Shown in pieces: positions 21,661 to 30,950 of a DNA stretch of 64,000 nucleotides. Within the stretch, counting starts at the first letter, position 1; every line of letters starts with the position of its first letter. The stretch spans positions 1,054,001 to 1,118,000 of the forward strand of contig NZ_JBHSGI010000002.1 of NCBI RefSeq assembly GCF_042654245.1. The letters are read 5' to 3'. The DNA is from Seohaeicola_A nanhaiensis (GTDB lineage Bacteria > Pseudomonadota > Alphaproteobacteria > Rhodobacterales > Rhodobacteraceae). The notes beneath the pieces are model-generated. The model was not told where the DNA came from. It worked only from the letters and a program-made list of their open reading frames with translations, and did no database searches. The position numbers were made by a program, and so were the translations under genes.

Positions 21661-23717
21661 TGGGATATCGAGTGGGCGTGGACATCGGCGGCACCTTTGC
21701 CGATTTCTGCGCATTTGACGAGGCGGAGGGCCGGATCGGCACCGTCAAGGTTCTGACCACCCCCGACCGGCCGGGGCAGGAGGTCATCGACGGTCTGAAG
21801 GCCCTGGAAGACAGGTTCGGGATCGCCCCGGGCGACATCTCGTATTTCACCCACGGCACGACGGTTGGCGTGAATTCGATCATCATGCGCAAGGGCATCC
21901 GCCTGGCCATGTTCACCACCGAGAACTTCTGCGACGTGCTGGAACTCGCGCGGCTGAAGATGCCCGACCCCTATCACCTGCTGTCCGCCCGGCCCGAGCC
22001 GCTGGTGACGCGCGATCTGGTCTTTGGCGTGGCCGAGCGCATCCTGGCCGATGGCAGCGTTGACAGCCCGCTGGACCCAGAGAGCCTGAAAGCCGCCGTC
22101 GCCGCCGCCCAGGCGCGCGGGGCCGAGGGGGTCGTGATCTGCTTCCTGCATTCCTACCGCAACCCGGCCCACGAGCTGGAGGCCAAGCGCCTGATTGCCG
22201 AGATCGCGCCCGAGCTGCATGTCTTCACCTCGCATGAGGTGCGCCCGATCATCCGGGAATACGAACGTTCTTCGACCGCCGTGATCCATGGCTATGTCCA
22301 GCCGCGCGTCTCGCAGTATCTGGGCGCGCTGCAGGGCGCGCTGAGCGATATCGGCGTCACGCCCGAGCCGATGATCACCAAGTCGAACGGCGGGGTCATG
22401 TCGGTGGAGGTCGGCAAGACCGCCTGTGTCGAGATGCTGCTCTCGGGCACCGCCGCCGGCGTGATGGGCGCGGCCTTCGTGGCGCGCGAGGCCGGCGAGG
22501 ACAAGGTGCTGAGCCTCGACATCGGCGGCACCTCTGCGGATGTGGCGATCATCCAGGGCGGGCAGCCCGGCTATGGCATGAACGAAGTGGTCGGCGAGTT
22601 CCCGATCTTCGTGCCGACCGTTTCGGTGACGTCCATCGGCGAAGGCGGCGGCTCGATCGCCCGGATCGACGCGGCGGGGCTGCTGACCGTCGGCCCCGAC
22701 AGCGCCGGATCAACCCCCGGTCCGGCCGCCTATGGCCGGGGCGGCACCCAGGCGACGATCACCGACGCCTTCGTGACTCTGGGCCTGCTCGACCTGTCGG
22801 CGCTGGGCTATGGCATGGTCTCGGTCGACCGCGACAAGGCCGTGGAGGTGATTGCACCGCTGGCCGAGAAGCTGGGCACCAGCCTTGAGGAAACTGCCGA
22901 GGGCATCGTCGGCGTCGCCGTTTCGGGCATGTTCCGCGAAGTGTCCAAGCTCTGCTCGCGCCGGGGGATCGACGTGGGCGAATTCAGCCTGCTGGCCTTC
23001 GGCGGTGGCGGGCCGATGATGGCCTGTTTCCTGGCGCGCGACCTGGGCATGAAGCGCGTGATCGTGCCGCCGTCGCCCGGTGTGCTGTCGGCCCTGGGCG
23101 GACTGACCGCAGACGTACGCAACGATTTCACCGAAACCGCCTATTACGACCTCGCGGCCGAGAACACCGGCCGGATGGCCGCGACCGTCACGCGGCTGAC
23201 CGAGAAGGCACGGCGCTGGATGGTCGAGGAACAGCACTACGAGGGCACGCCGGTCTTCCACGCCTCGGGCGAGATGCGCTATCGTGGCCAGAGCTTCGAG
23301 ATCGAGGTGCCGATCGACCCGGCCGCGCTGGCGGCAAACGATGTCGGCCCGATCGTGAGGGCGTTCCACGCCGAGCACCGGCGCCTGTATGGCCACGCCG
23401 ACCCCGCGGCACCGATCCAGATCATCGCCGTCAACCTGGTGGTCACCGGCCATTCGGCCAAGCCGACCCTGCCCCGCAGCGAGCCGCGCCCGCATGATGC
23501 AGTTGCGCAGAAGACGATGACCGCCTGGATCGACGGCGGGCGGCGCGAGCTGGCGCTGTTCGCGCGCCGCGATCTGACACCGGGCGCGCATTTTACCAGC
23601 CCCTGTGTGATCGCGCAGGACGACACGACGACCATCGTGCCCGCGGGCTTTGCCGGAACCGTGGACGCCCACGGCAATCTTATCCTGACCATCGAGGACG
23701 CCCCGCATGCGCACTGA
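21660..23717 (+). CDS. hyuA: Hydantoinase/oxoprolinase family protein, subunit A
   Basis: 685 residues. HyuA proteins use ATP to open cyclic amides such as hydantoins or 5-oxoproline, together with HyuB. The two actin-like phosphate loops are visible: RVGVDIGGTFADF at the N-terminus and LSLDIGGTSADVA near residue 285. FTHGTTVGVNS near 65 and EGGGSIARID near 325 are also family marks. GGGAGA lies before the ATG, which overlaps the IclR stop by one base. The 3' end overlaps hyuB by 11 bases. Acetone carboxylase or N-methylhydantoinase are related possibilities; the exact ring substrate cannot be read from sequence. Confidence 0.9.
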   Translation: MGYRVGVDIGGTFADFCAFDEAEGRIGTVKVLTTPDRPGQEVIDGLKALEDRFGIAPGDISYFTHGTTVGVNSIIMRKGIRLAMFTTENFCDVLELARLKMPDPYHLLSARPEPLVTRDLVFGVAERILADGSVDSPLDPESLKAAVAAAQARGAEGVVICFLHSYRNPAHELEAKRLIAEIAPELHVFTSHEVRPIIREYERSSTAVIHGYVQPRVSQYLGALQGALSDIGVTPEPMITKSNGGVMSVEVGKTACVEMLLSGTAAGVMGAAFVAREAGEDKVLSLDIGGTSADVAIIQGGQPGYGMNEVVGEFPIFVPTVSVTSIGEGGGSIARIDAAGLLTVGPDSAGSTPGPAAYGRGGTQATITDAFVTLGLLDLSALGYGMVSVDRDKAVEVIAPLAEKLGTSLEETAEGIVGVAVSGMFREVSKLCSRRGIDVGEFSLLAFGGGGPMMACFLARDLGMKRVIVPPSPGVLSALGGLTADVRNDFTETAYYDLAAENTGRMAATVTRLTEKARRWMVEEQHYEGTPVFHASGEMRYRGQSFEIEVPIDPAALAANDVGPIVRAFHAEHRRLYGHADPAAPIQIIAVNLVVTGHSAKPTLPRSEPRPHDAVAQKTMTAWIDGGRRELALFARRDLTPGAHFTSPCVIAQDDTTTIVPAGFAGTVDAHGNLILTIEDAPHAH

Positions 23718-25719
23718 TCCCGTCACCCTGAAGGTGCTTGAGAACCACGCGCAGGCGGTGGCCGAAAGCATGGCCTTCACCCTGTTCCGCACCGCGCATT
23801 CGACCTTCGTGAAGGAGACCGAGGATTTCACCACCGGTCTCGTCACGCCCTCGGGCATGACCTTCGCCAGCCCGCGCGACCTGGGCGCCACCTGGTTCAT
23901 CGGGCTCGACTACAAGGGCGCGCTCGAGATGATCGACCACTACGAAGAGGGCGACATCTGCGTTACCAACGACCCCTATTCGGGGTTCGTTTGCACCCAT
24001 ACGCCCGACATGCACATATGGAAGCCGATCTTCTGGGAGGGCGAGATCATCGCCTTTGCCGTCGGCCATATCCACAACACCGACATGGGCGGCGCCGTGC
24101 CGGCGTCGCTGTCTCGGGCCAATACGGAAGTGCATCAGGAAGGCATCCGATTCCGTCCGACCAAGCTGGTCAGCCGGGGCGTGACGAACGAGCAGCTGAT
24201 CGACACGATGATGCTGAACGTCCGGATGCCCGAGCAGAACCGGGGCGACCTCAACGCCCAGATCGCCGCCGTGAACACTGGCGAGGCGAAGATGCACGAA
24301 ATGATCCGCAAGTTCGGCGTCGAGGTGGTGAAGAACGGCATCGAGGATCTGCTCGACGTGGCCGAGGCCCGCGCCCGCGCGGTGATCTCGGGGCTGCCGG
24401 ATGGCGATTTCCGCTTTGTCGACTATCTCGACGAGGACGGTCCGAACGGGGTGCCGGTGCGGCTGGACCTGACGCTGAAGGTGCGCGGCGACGAGGTAAT
24501 CCTGGATTTCACCGGTTCGGACCCGCAGCTGAAGTCGGCGCTGAACATGCCGACCGGCGGCAACCCGCGCCACATCCTGCTGATGGTCGGATACAACTAT
24601 TGCCTCTACACGCTCGATCCCTCCATCCCGCTGAACGGCGGCATCCTGCGCGCCGCGACCTGCATCGTGCCCGAGGGCACGGTGCTGAACCCGCAGTTCC
24701 CGGCCGCTGTCGGGATGCGCTCGCTGACCTGCGGGCGCCTGCAGGGGGTTGTCATGGGCGCCTTTCACGCCGCCGCGCCCGACCGGTTGCCGGTGGGCGC
24801 CGCCGGTGGCGGCGGCATCGTCAACGTCAAGACCTTCGATGCGACCAGCGGCAAGCTGACCATGGCCTCGATCGACCCGGTGACGGGCGGTGCGGGCGGC
24901 TCGGCGCTGGGCGACGGCACCGACGGCTCGGGCGCGAATTCGTCCTTCCTCAAGAACACCCCGGTCGAGATCAACGAGGTCGAGGTGCCGATCAAGTTCC
25001 GCCGCTATGGCCTGGTGCCCGACAGCGGCGGCCCGGGCACCGCGCGCGGCGGCATGGCGACCGAGCTGGAAGTCGAGGTTTTCACCCCCGATACGGTGGT
25101 GACGGCGCGCAACCGCGACCGCACGATCTTTGCCGCCTGGGGCGGCGCGGGCGGTCTGCCCGGCGCGCCGTCGCATTTCACGCAGGTCACGCCCGCAGGT
25201 CGCACTATCGACCTGGGCAACACCGACGTGGTGCCGCTGGGGCCGGGCGATGTGTTCAACCTGACGTCGGGCGGCGGCGCCGGGTTCGGTGACCCCTTTG
25301 CGCGGCCCGTCGAGCTGGTGGTGCGCGATGTGCTGCGCAGCGCCGTCACGCCGGCGGCGGCAGCATCGGAATATGGTGTCGTCGTCGATGCCGAGGGCCA
25401 GGTCGACGCCGAGGCCACCCGCGCCCTGCGCGCGGCCCATGTCGCGCCCGCACCGCAGACATTCACCTATAACGCGAGCCGGTTGGCTTTCGAGGCGGTC
25501 TGGACCGACGCCAACTATGCCGCGCTGACCGAGGCGCTGACGCAGATGCCGGTGCACTGGCGGCATTTCGTCAAGCGCGAGGTCTTCGACCGCATCGCCG
25601 CCCTGCCCGAGGGCACGCGCCGGGGCGACGGATCGGAGGTCTGGGAGGCCGTCGAGGCGGTGAAGATCCGCGTTCCGGGCCTCGCTCGCTCGATGCAGGT
25701 CAAGGAGGCGGCGGAATGA
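23707..25719 (+). CDS. hyuB: Hydantoinase/oxoprolinase family protein, subunit B
   Basis: 670 residues, the normal HyuB length. It begins TDPVTLKVLENHAQAVAESM, and has DPYSGFVCTHTPDMH near residue 95, AVGHIHNTDMGGAVP and NRGDLNAQIAAVNTGE, all hallmarks of the family, and the Gly-rich LTSGGGAGFGDPFARP toward the C-terminus. It is the partner of HyuA in ATP-dependent cyclic amide hydrolysis in the cytoplasm. It overlaps hyuA by 11 bases and the following SDR gene by four (ATGA), indicating one coupled operon. Confidence 0.9.
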   Translation: MRTDPVTLKVLENHAQAVAESMAFTLFRTAHSTFVKETEDFTTGLVTPSGMTFASPRDLGATWFIGLDYKGALEMIDHYEEGDICVTNDPYSGFVCTHTPDMHIWKPIFWEGEIIAFAVGHIHNTDMGGAVPASLSRANTEVHQEGIRFRPTKLVSRGVTNEQLIDTMMLNVRMPEQNRGDLNAQIAAVNTGEAKMHEMIRKFGVEVVKNGIEDLLDVAEARARAVISGLPDGDFRFVDYLDEDGPNGVPVRLDLTLKVRGDEVILDFTGSDPQLKSALNMPTGGNPRHILLMVGYNYCLYTLDPSIPLNGGILRAATCIVPEGTVLNPQFPAAVGMRSLTCGRLQGVVMGAFHAAAPDRLPVGAAGGGGIVNVKTFDATSGKLTMASIDPVTGGAGGSALGDGTDGSGANSSFLKNTPVEINEVEVPIKFRRYGLVPDSGGPGTARGGMATELEVEVFTPDTVVTARNRDRTIFAAWGGAGGLPGAPSHFTQVTPAGRTIDLGNTDVVPLGPGDVFNLTSGGGAGFGDPFARPVELVVRDVLRSAVTPAAAASEYGVVVDAEGQVDAEATRALRAAHVAPAPQTFTYNASRLAFEAVWTDANYAALTEALTQMPVHWRHFVKREVFDRIAALPEGTRRGDGSEVWEAVEAVKIRVPGLARSMQVKEAAE

Positions 25720-26465
25720 TCAGCTTCGACTTCAGCGGACAGACGGTTCTGGTTGCCGGCGCTGCGCGCGGAATCGGCGCGGGCATCGCGGCGGAATTCG
25801 CGACAGCCGGCGCGCGGGTCGTGGCCGCCGACATCCTGGGCGATGAACTTGCCACTTTGGCTGCCGAGCATCCCGGCGTGACGACTGAGGTGATCGACCT
25901 TGGCGATTTCGGGGCGGTCAAGGCGCGCTTTGGCGATCTGGCGCCCGATGTGGTGGTCAACGCCGCCGGCGGCGTACGCGGCCAGTCGAAGAAGCCGTTG
26001 GAAGAGGTCAGCGACGCCGAGTGGATGGCGATCTACGACGGCAACGTGATGTCGGCGCTGAACCTGATGCGCGCGGTCATCCCGGCGATGAAGGCGCGCG
26101 GTTCGGGGCGGATCGTCACCATCTCGTCCGGGGCTGGGCTGAAACCCAGCCTGACAGGCATCCAGTCCTACTGTTCGGCGAAACACGGGCTGATCGGCCT
26201 GACCCGCCAGATGGCGCTGGAACTCGGGCCCTTCGGCATCACCGTGAACTCGGTCGCGCCCGGCTTTCTGCGCACCTCGCCCGACTATGAAAAGCAGTGG
26301 GCCAGCTATGGAGAGGAGGGTCAGCAACGCATGTTGCAGAACATCGCCATGCGCCGGCTGGGCGAACCGGCGGACATCGCCGCCGCCTGCGCTTTCCTCG
26401 CCTCGGACCGGGCGGGATTCATCACCGGGCAGGTGCTGCCCGTTTCCGGCCACCCCTTCCCGTAA
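25716..26465 (+). CDS. SDR family NAD(P)-dependent oxidoreductase
   Basis: 249 residues, a classical short-chain dehydrogenase. The cofactor site is GAARGIGAGIA near residues 12-22, followed by VVNAAGGV; the catalytic pair is Tyr and Lys in YCSAK, with the Ser in TISSGAG. A C-terminal GQVLPVSGHPFP tail ends it. Asp at the end of beta-2 (VVAADIL) favours NAD(H) over NADP(H). It starts inside the hyuB stop and is ten bases before the deacetylase-family gene. It probably oxidises or reduces an intermediate from the ring-opened amide, but the substrate is unknown. Confidence 0.87.
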   Translation: MISFDFSGQTVLVAGAARGIGAGIAAEFATAGARVVAADILGDELATLAAEHPGVTTEVIDLGDFGAVKARFGDLAPDVVVNAAGGVRGQSKKPLEEVSDAEWMAIYDGNVMSALNLMRAVIPAMKARGSGRIVTISSGAGLKPSLTGIQSYCSAKHGLIGLTRQMALELGPFGITVNSVAPGFLRTSPDYEKQWASYGEEGQQRMLQNIAMRRLGEPADIAAACAFLASDRAGFITGQVLPVSGHPFP

Positions 26466-26475
26466 GGAGCAGATC

Positions 26476-27366
26476 ATGACCGAATCCGAAAACCCCTGGG
26501 AATGGCCCGAAGAGACCTGGCGTGCCAAGGTCGACCGGGTCCGCGCGGGCGATAGCCTGAAGCCGGCCTCGTGGCCCGGCGGCGCGAAATGCGCTGTGGC
26601 CATGTCCTTCGACGTCGACCACGAAACCAACGAGCTGCGCGACGGCGGCAAGTCGATCGGCGCGATGAGCCGGGGGCAATACGGCAACCGGCAGGGCATT
26701 CCGCGGGTGATGGAGATCATCCGCCGCCACGACATCAGGGCCAGCTTCTATGTCCCAGCCGTTGTGGCGCAGCTGTATCCGGACGAAACCCGCATGTTCG
26801 TGGCCGAGGGCCACGAGGTCGGCATCCACGGCTGGATTCACGAGCGCAACTCGATCCTGCCGGCGGATGTGGAGCGCGACCTCCAGATGCGTTCGGCCGA
26901 CATGCTGGAAAAGATCAGCGGCGCACGCCCCGTGGGTATCCGCACACCGTCCTGGGACTTTTCTCATGTGACGCTGGAGATCACCCGCGACATGGGGCTG
27001 GCCTATGACAGCTCGCTGATGGCGGATGTCGATTGCCACACCCTGCTGCTGGATGGCGAGGACACCGGCGTGATCGAGCTGCCGGTGGAATGGATCCGCG
27101 ACGACGCGGTCTATTTCAACATGAACCGCTTCTCGGCCCTGCGCCCCTATACCCCGCCCGAGGGCGTCTTCGACATTTTCCGCCGCGAGTTCGAGGCGGC
27201 CTATGCCGAGGGCGGCATCTTCCAGCTGACGATGCATCCGCACATCACCGGATATCGCTCGCGCATCTGGATATTCGAGGAACTGATCCGGCTGGCCAAG
27301 TCCAGGGGCGACGTCTGGTTCGCCACGCATGCCGAGATCGTGGATTGGGTCAAAGCCAACGGCTAG
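26476..27366 (+). CDS. Polysaccharide-deacetylase-family hydrolase, possible cyclic amide/imide hydrolase
   Basis: 296 residues of the NodB-like fold. Metal-site motifs are FDVDHE (45-50) and HGWIHE (118-123), with RTPSWDFS near 155 and the late HPHITGYRSR. It has no signal peptide or membrane anchor, so it is cytoplasmic and unlikely to act on cell-wall glycan. This subgroup also contains allantoinase PuuE and cyclic imide hydrolases, and the hydantoinase neighbours favour hydrolysis of a cyclic amide bond. An older PgdA-like reading would be peptidoglycan deacetylase. AAGGAG lies before the ATG at 26476. It is in the operon of the IclR regulator. Confidence 0.8.
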   Translation: MTESENPWEWPEETWRAKVDRVRAGDSLKPASWPGGAKCAVAMSFDVDHETNELRDGGKSIGAMSRGQYGNRQGIPRVMEIIRRHDIRASFYVPAVVAQLYPDETRMFVAEGHEVGIHGWIHERNSILPADVERDLQMRSADMLEKISGARPVGIRTPSWDFSHVTLEITRDMGLAYDSSLMADVDCHTLLLDGEDTGVIELPVEWIRDDAVYFNMNRFSALRPYTPPEGVFDIFRREFEAAYAEGGIFQLTMHPHITGYRSRIWIFEELIRLAKSRGDVWFATHAEIVDWVKANG

Positions 27367-27470
27367 GCCCCGCCGCCGGCCGCGCCAAGGCCCTTGCCGT
27401 CCCGGCCAATGCCGGTGCGGCCCAACACAAGAAGAGACGTCACCACGAAACCCAATAGAGAGGAAGATCC

Positions 27471-29024
27471 ATGAAAAGGACCATCCTGGCAGTCTGCGCC
27501 GCCCTGGCCTTCGCTGCTCCTACTTTCGGCATCGCCAAGGACAGATATGTCCATGCCAACAACTCGGCCTATGACACGCTCGATCCGCATACGGTGCGCG
27601 ACGTGGCCCGCGTGGCGTCCCGGCTCAACTTCTATGACGGGCTGTATCGCTGGGTCGACAATCCGCCGCAGCTGATCCCCTGGCTGGCGAAGGACCATAC
27701 CGTCTCGGAAGACGGCAAGACCTGGACCTTCAACCTGCGCGACGACGTGACCTTCCACGACGGCACCAAGATGACCGCCAAGGATGTGGTCTATTCCTTC
27801 GAACGGATGCTGGGCCTGAAGAAGGGCGCGGGTTCGCTGTTCCTGCCGATGATCGACCCGGGCAATACCGTGGCGGTGGACGATTACACCGTGGCCTTCA
27901 CGCTCAAGGAACCCTCGGCAATCTTTGCCGCTCTGGTGCCGGACATTCTGGTGGTGAACTCGGCGCTGGTCGCGGCGAACACCAAGGACGACGACATGGG
28001 TCAGGGATACCTGATCGACCATGTGGCCGGGTCCGGATCCTACATGCTGCAGCGCTATGACCCTGCGCGCGGGTTCATCGGCGAACGCTTTGCCGAGCAT
28101 TTCGCCGGCTGGGGCGAGAAGTATCTCGACGAGATCGAATTCCGCACCGTTCTGGAAACCAACACCCGGATCCAGGGCCTGATGCGGGGCGATTACCAGG
28201 GTCTCGACGGCTATCTCGCACCCGACCAGGTGGAACGGCTGCGCGAGGATCCGAACGTGCAGATCCTCGAAGAAGAGTCGATGCGCGTCTTCCACTTCGC
28301 GGTGCACAACGGCCGCGCCCCGATGGACGACAAGAACTTCCGCATGGTCCTGACCCATGCCTTCGATTACGACGGCTATATCAACGAGATCATGAAGGGC
28401 ACCGTTGCCCGCAACCCGACCATCGTGCCGGGCAACCTCTGGGGTGCGCCCAAGGTTCCGGGGTATACGTTCGACCTGGCCAAGGCGAAGGAATACCTCG
28501 ACGCCTACAAGGCCGAGCATGGCGAAGAAATCCGCACGCTGAAGATCGGCACGCTGGCCGGTTTCTCGGAGACCGAGCAGGCCGCCGCGCTGATGCAGAA
28601 CGGGCTTGCCCAGCTGGGCATCAACGTCGAGATCGAAAGCTCGCCCTGGCCGGTGATCAACTCGAACATGCAGAACCCGGAAACCATGCCGGACATGGTG
28701 CCTTACTGGAAGTCGACCTATTATGCCGACCCCAACAACTGGATCGGCGAGCAGTATGGGTCGCGTTATGCGCCGACGCGCAACGTGTCGGATTATCATA
28801 ACGCCGAGGTCGACGCGATGCTGGAGAAGGCGCTGATCATCACCGATCAGGCCGAACGCGCGAAGCTGTATGAAGAGGCCACCACGCAGGTCTACAACGA
28901 TGCCGCCGGCGTCTGGATCTACAACACCAAGTGGTATGGCCCCTATGCGTCCAAGCTGAAGAACGTCCGCTTCTGCCCGGTCGGCAACGGCCAGGACATG
29001 CGCTGGGCCTATATCGAGGACTGA
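27471..29024 (+). CDS. ABC transporter substrate-binding protein, family 5 (peptide/nickel type)
   Basis: 517 residues. Residues 1-22 form a signal peptide (MKRTILAVCAALAFAAPTFG). The mature protein is a large SBP_bac_5 binding protein: the domain I entry LDPHTVRDVARVASRLNFYDGL, then WTFNLRDDVTFHDG, then YSFERMLG, all conserved in DppA/OppA relatives. It captures its ligand in the periplasm for the two permeases and two ATPases that follow. GAGAGGAAG precedes the ATG. A very stable hairpin follows the stop. Placed among amide hydrolases, the ligand may be a small peptide, gamma-glutamyl compound or cyclic amide. Confidence 0.93.
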   Translation: MKRTILAVCAALAFAAPTFGIAKDRYVHANNSAYDTLDPHTVRDVARVASRLNFYDGLYRWVDNPPQLIPWLAKDHTVSEDGKTWTFNLRDDVTFHDGTKMTAKDVVYSFERMLGLKKGAGSLFLPMIDPGNTVAVDDYTVAFTLKEPSAIFAALVPDILVVNSALVAANTKDDDMGQGYLIDHVAGSGSYMLQRYDPARGFIGERFAEHFAGWGEKYLDEIEFRTVLETNTRIQGLMRGDYQGLDGYLAPDQVERLREDPNVQILEEESMRVFHFAVHNGRAPMDDKNFRMVLTHAFDYDGYINEIMKGTVARNPTIVPGNLWGAPKVPGYTFDLAKAKEYLDAYKAEHGEEIRTLKIGTLAGFSETEQAAALMQNGLAQLGINVEIESSPWPVINSNMQNPETMPDMVPYWKSTYYADPNNWIGEQYGSRYAPTRNVSDYHNAEVDAMLEKALIITDQAERAKLYEEATTQVYNDAAGVWIYNTKWYGPYASKLKNVRFCPVGNGQDMRWAYIED

Positions 29025-29032
29025 TCCTCCCC

Positions 29033-29071
29033 GGGCGCCGCTGCCCGCCTGACGGCAGCGGCGCCCTTTTT
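29033..29071 (+). terminator. Strong intercistronic terminator-like hairpin after the binding-protein gene
   Basis: A perfect 13-bp stem, GGGCGCCGCTGCC (29033-29045) with GGCAGCGGCGCCC (29054-29066), and an 8-base loop are followed by TTTTT. It lies eight bases after the stop and inside the operon. It should lower expression of permeases and ATPases relative to the binding protein. Confidence 0.8.
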
Positions 29072-29109
29072 CCCGGCACGACCATCCCAAGCCCTATCGG
29101 AGGCCGCCC

Positions 29110-30114
29110 ATGCGACGACTGGAGATCATCCTTTCCCGCCTCGTCTGGTTCATCCCTACCCTGTTCGGCCTCGTCTTCGTGGTGTTCTTCATCTCGAACG
29201 TGATCCCGACCGATCCGGCACGGATCATCGCGGGCGAGAACGCGACCGAATCCCAGGTCGTGGCGCTGCGGGCCGAGATGGGGCTCGACCAGCCGCTGCA
29301 TATCCAGTTCGGGCGCTATGTGGCCGATCTTGCGACCGGCGACCTGGGCAAGAGTCTGTATACCCAGCGGGCGATTTCCGACGACCTGTTGCACCGCCTG
29401 CCCGCGACGCTGGAGCTGACCATTGCGGCCATGATCATCGCCATCGGACTCGGCGTGCCGCTGGGCGTGATTTCCGCGGTCAAGCGCAACTCGCTGATCG
29501 ACCAGGTCCTGCGCCTGCTGTCCGTTTCGGGCCTTGCCGTCGCAAGTTTCTGGCTGGCGATGGAGTTGCAGATGTATTTCTCCACCCGGCTGGGATGGAC
29601 GCCCCTGAATGGCCGGATCGCCGGTTGGGGCCCCGAGGACATCACCGGGTTCTACGTGCTCGACTCGGTTCTGACCGGTGACTGGGCCTCGCTGTGGGAC
29701 GCGATGCACCATATGCTGCTGCCCGCCATCACGCTGGCGCTGCCGGCCGCCGCGACGCTGGTGCGCTTCACCCGCGCCGGCGTGCTGGAGGTGATCAACT
29801 CGAATTTCGTGCTCTATGAACGCGCTATGGGGATGCCCTCGGCGGTCATCATCTGGAAATACGTGCTGCGCAACGCACTGATCTCGACCGTGACGCAGAT
29901 CGGCCTGATCTTCGGCACCCTTTTCGCCGGGGCAGTGGTTGTCGAGGCGGTGTTCGACTGGCCGGGGCTCGGCACCTATGCGGTGCAGTCGATCCTGCAA
30001 TCGGACACCCGCGCCATCCTGGGCTTTTCGATCATCGTCGGCGTCGTCTTCATCGGCGTGAACCTCCTTGTCGACATCCTGCACACCTTCATCGACCCGA
30101 GGACCCTGAAATGA
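29110..30114 (+). CDS. Dipeptide/oligopeptide-type ABC transporter permease 1 (DppB-like)
   Basis: 334 residues, six membrane helices with the standard first helix (LSRLVWFIPTLFGLVFVVFFISNVIP) and a long periplasmic loop holding MGLDQPLHIQFGRYV. The coupling region reads YERAMGMPSAVIIWKYVLRNAL, the DppB-type EAA loop that docks on the ATPase. It forms half of the channel. CGGAGG lies before the ATG. It overlaps the second permease by four bases. Confidence 0.92.
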   Translation: MRRLEIILSRLVWFIPTLFGLVFVVFFISNVIPTDPARIIAGENATESQVVALRAEMGLDQPLHIQFGRYVADLATGDLGKSLYTQRAISDDLLHRLPATLELTIAAMIIAIGLGVPLGVISAVKRNSLIDQVLRLLSVSGLAVASFWLAMELQMYFSTRLGWTPLNGRIAGWGPEDITGFYVLDSVLTGDWASLWDAMHHMLLPAITLALPAAATLVRFTRAGVLEVINSNFVLYERAMGMPSAVIIWKYVLRNALISTVTQIGLIFGTLFAGAVVVEAVFDWPGLGTYAVQSILQSDTRAILGFSIIVGVVFIGVNLLVDILHTFIDPRTLK

Positions 30115-30950
30115 CCGCTTTGAAACGGCTTCTGGCAGACCGGGCCGCAACGCTTGGCGCCGCGATTATCCTGGGGCTGATCCTGGTGGCCATCCTGGCC
30201 CCCTGGCTCGCGCCCTATCCCGAGGATGTGAATTCCTTCCACCTGACCAACCGTCTGCAGCCGCCCTCGGCCGAGCATCTGTTCGGCACCGACCGGATGG
30301 GATCGGACGTCTTCTCGCGCATCCTGTTCGGGGCACGGATCACTATTTCGATTGCGGTCATCGCGGTGGGCGTGTCGGTTGCCATAGGCGTGCCCATCGG
30401 ACTTTTGGCCGGCTATTACGGCGGCTTCCCGGGCGGGTTCCTGATGCGCACCTCGGACGTTTTCCTGGCGGTGCCGCAGATCGTCCTGGCCATCGCCATC
30501 GCCCAGACGCTGGGCCCCTCGGTCGAAAACGTGATCCTGGCGCTGTCGCTGACCTACTGGCCGTTCTGGGCCCGGCTGGTCTATGCCGAAACCAAGTCGC
30601 TGAAGGCTCAGACATTCGTCGAGGCGGCTCAGGCGCTGGGGGCGTCGGATTTCCGGGTGATGGTGCTGCACATCCTGCCCAACACCGCCTCGGCGATCAT
30701 CGTGCGGACCTCCATCGGCATGGGCGCCACGATCCTCACCGCCGCCGCCCTGGGCTTTCTCGGCCTTGGGGCGCCGCCTCCGACACCGGAATGGGGCCGC
30801 ACCATCTCGGAAGCGCGGGAATTCCTGCCCGAGGCCTGGTGGTATGCCGCCGCGCCCGGCCTGGCAATCTTCCTTGTCGTCATGGGCTTCAACCTTCTGG
30901 GCGACGGGCTGCGCGACATCCTGGATCCCAAACTGAGAAAGGGAAACTGA
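30111..30950 (+). CDS. Dipeptide/oligopeptide-type ABC transporter permease 2 (DppC-like)
   Basis: 279 residues with six membrane helices. The N-terminal LFGTDRMGSDVFSRILFGAR is the DppC signature after the first helix, and EAAQALGASDFRVMVLHILPN is the EAA coupling loop. The C-terminal NLLGDGLRDILDPKLRK is also typical. It pairs with the preceding permease in the inner membrane. ATGA overlaps join it to the gene before; its stop overlaps the first ATPase start (TGATG). Confidence 0.93.
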   Translation: MTALKRLLADRAATLGAAIILGLILVAILAPWLAPYPEDVNSFHLTNRLQPPSAEHLFGTDRMGSDVFSRILFGARITISIAVIAVGVSVAIGVPIGLLAGYYGGFPGGFLMRTSDVFLAVPQIVLAIAIAQTLGPSVENVILALSLTYWPFWARLVYAETKSLKAQTFVEAAQALGASDFRVMVLHILPNTASAIIVRTSIGMGATILTAAALGFLGLGAPPPTPEWGRTISEAREFLPEAWWYAAAPGLAIFLVVMGFNLLGDGLRDILDPKLRKGN

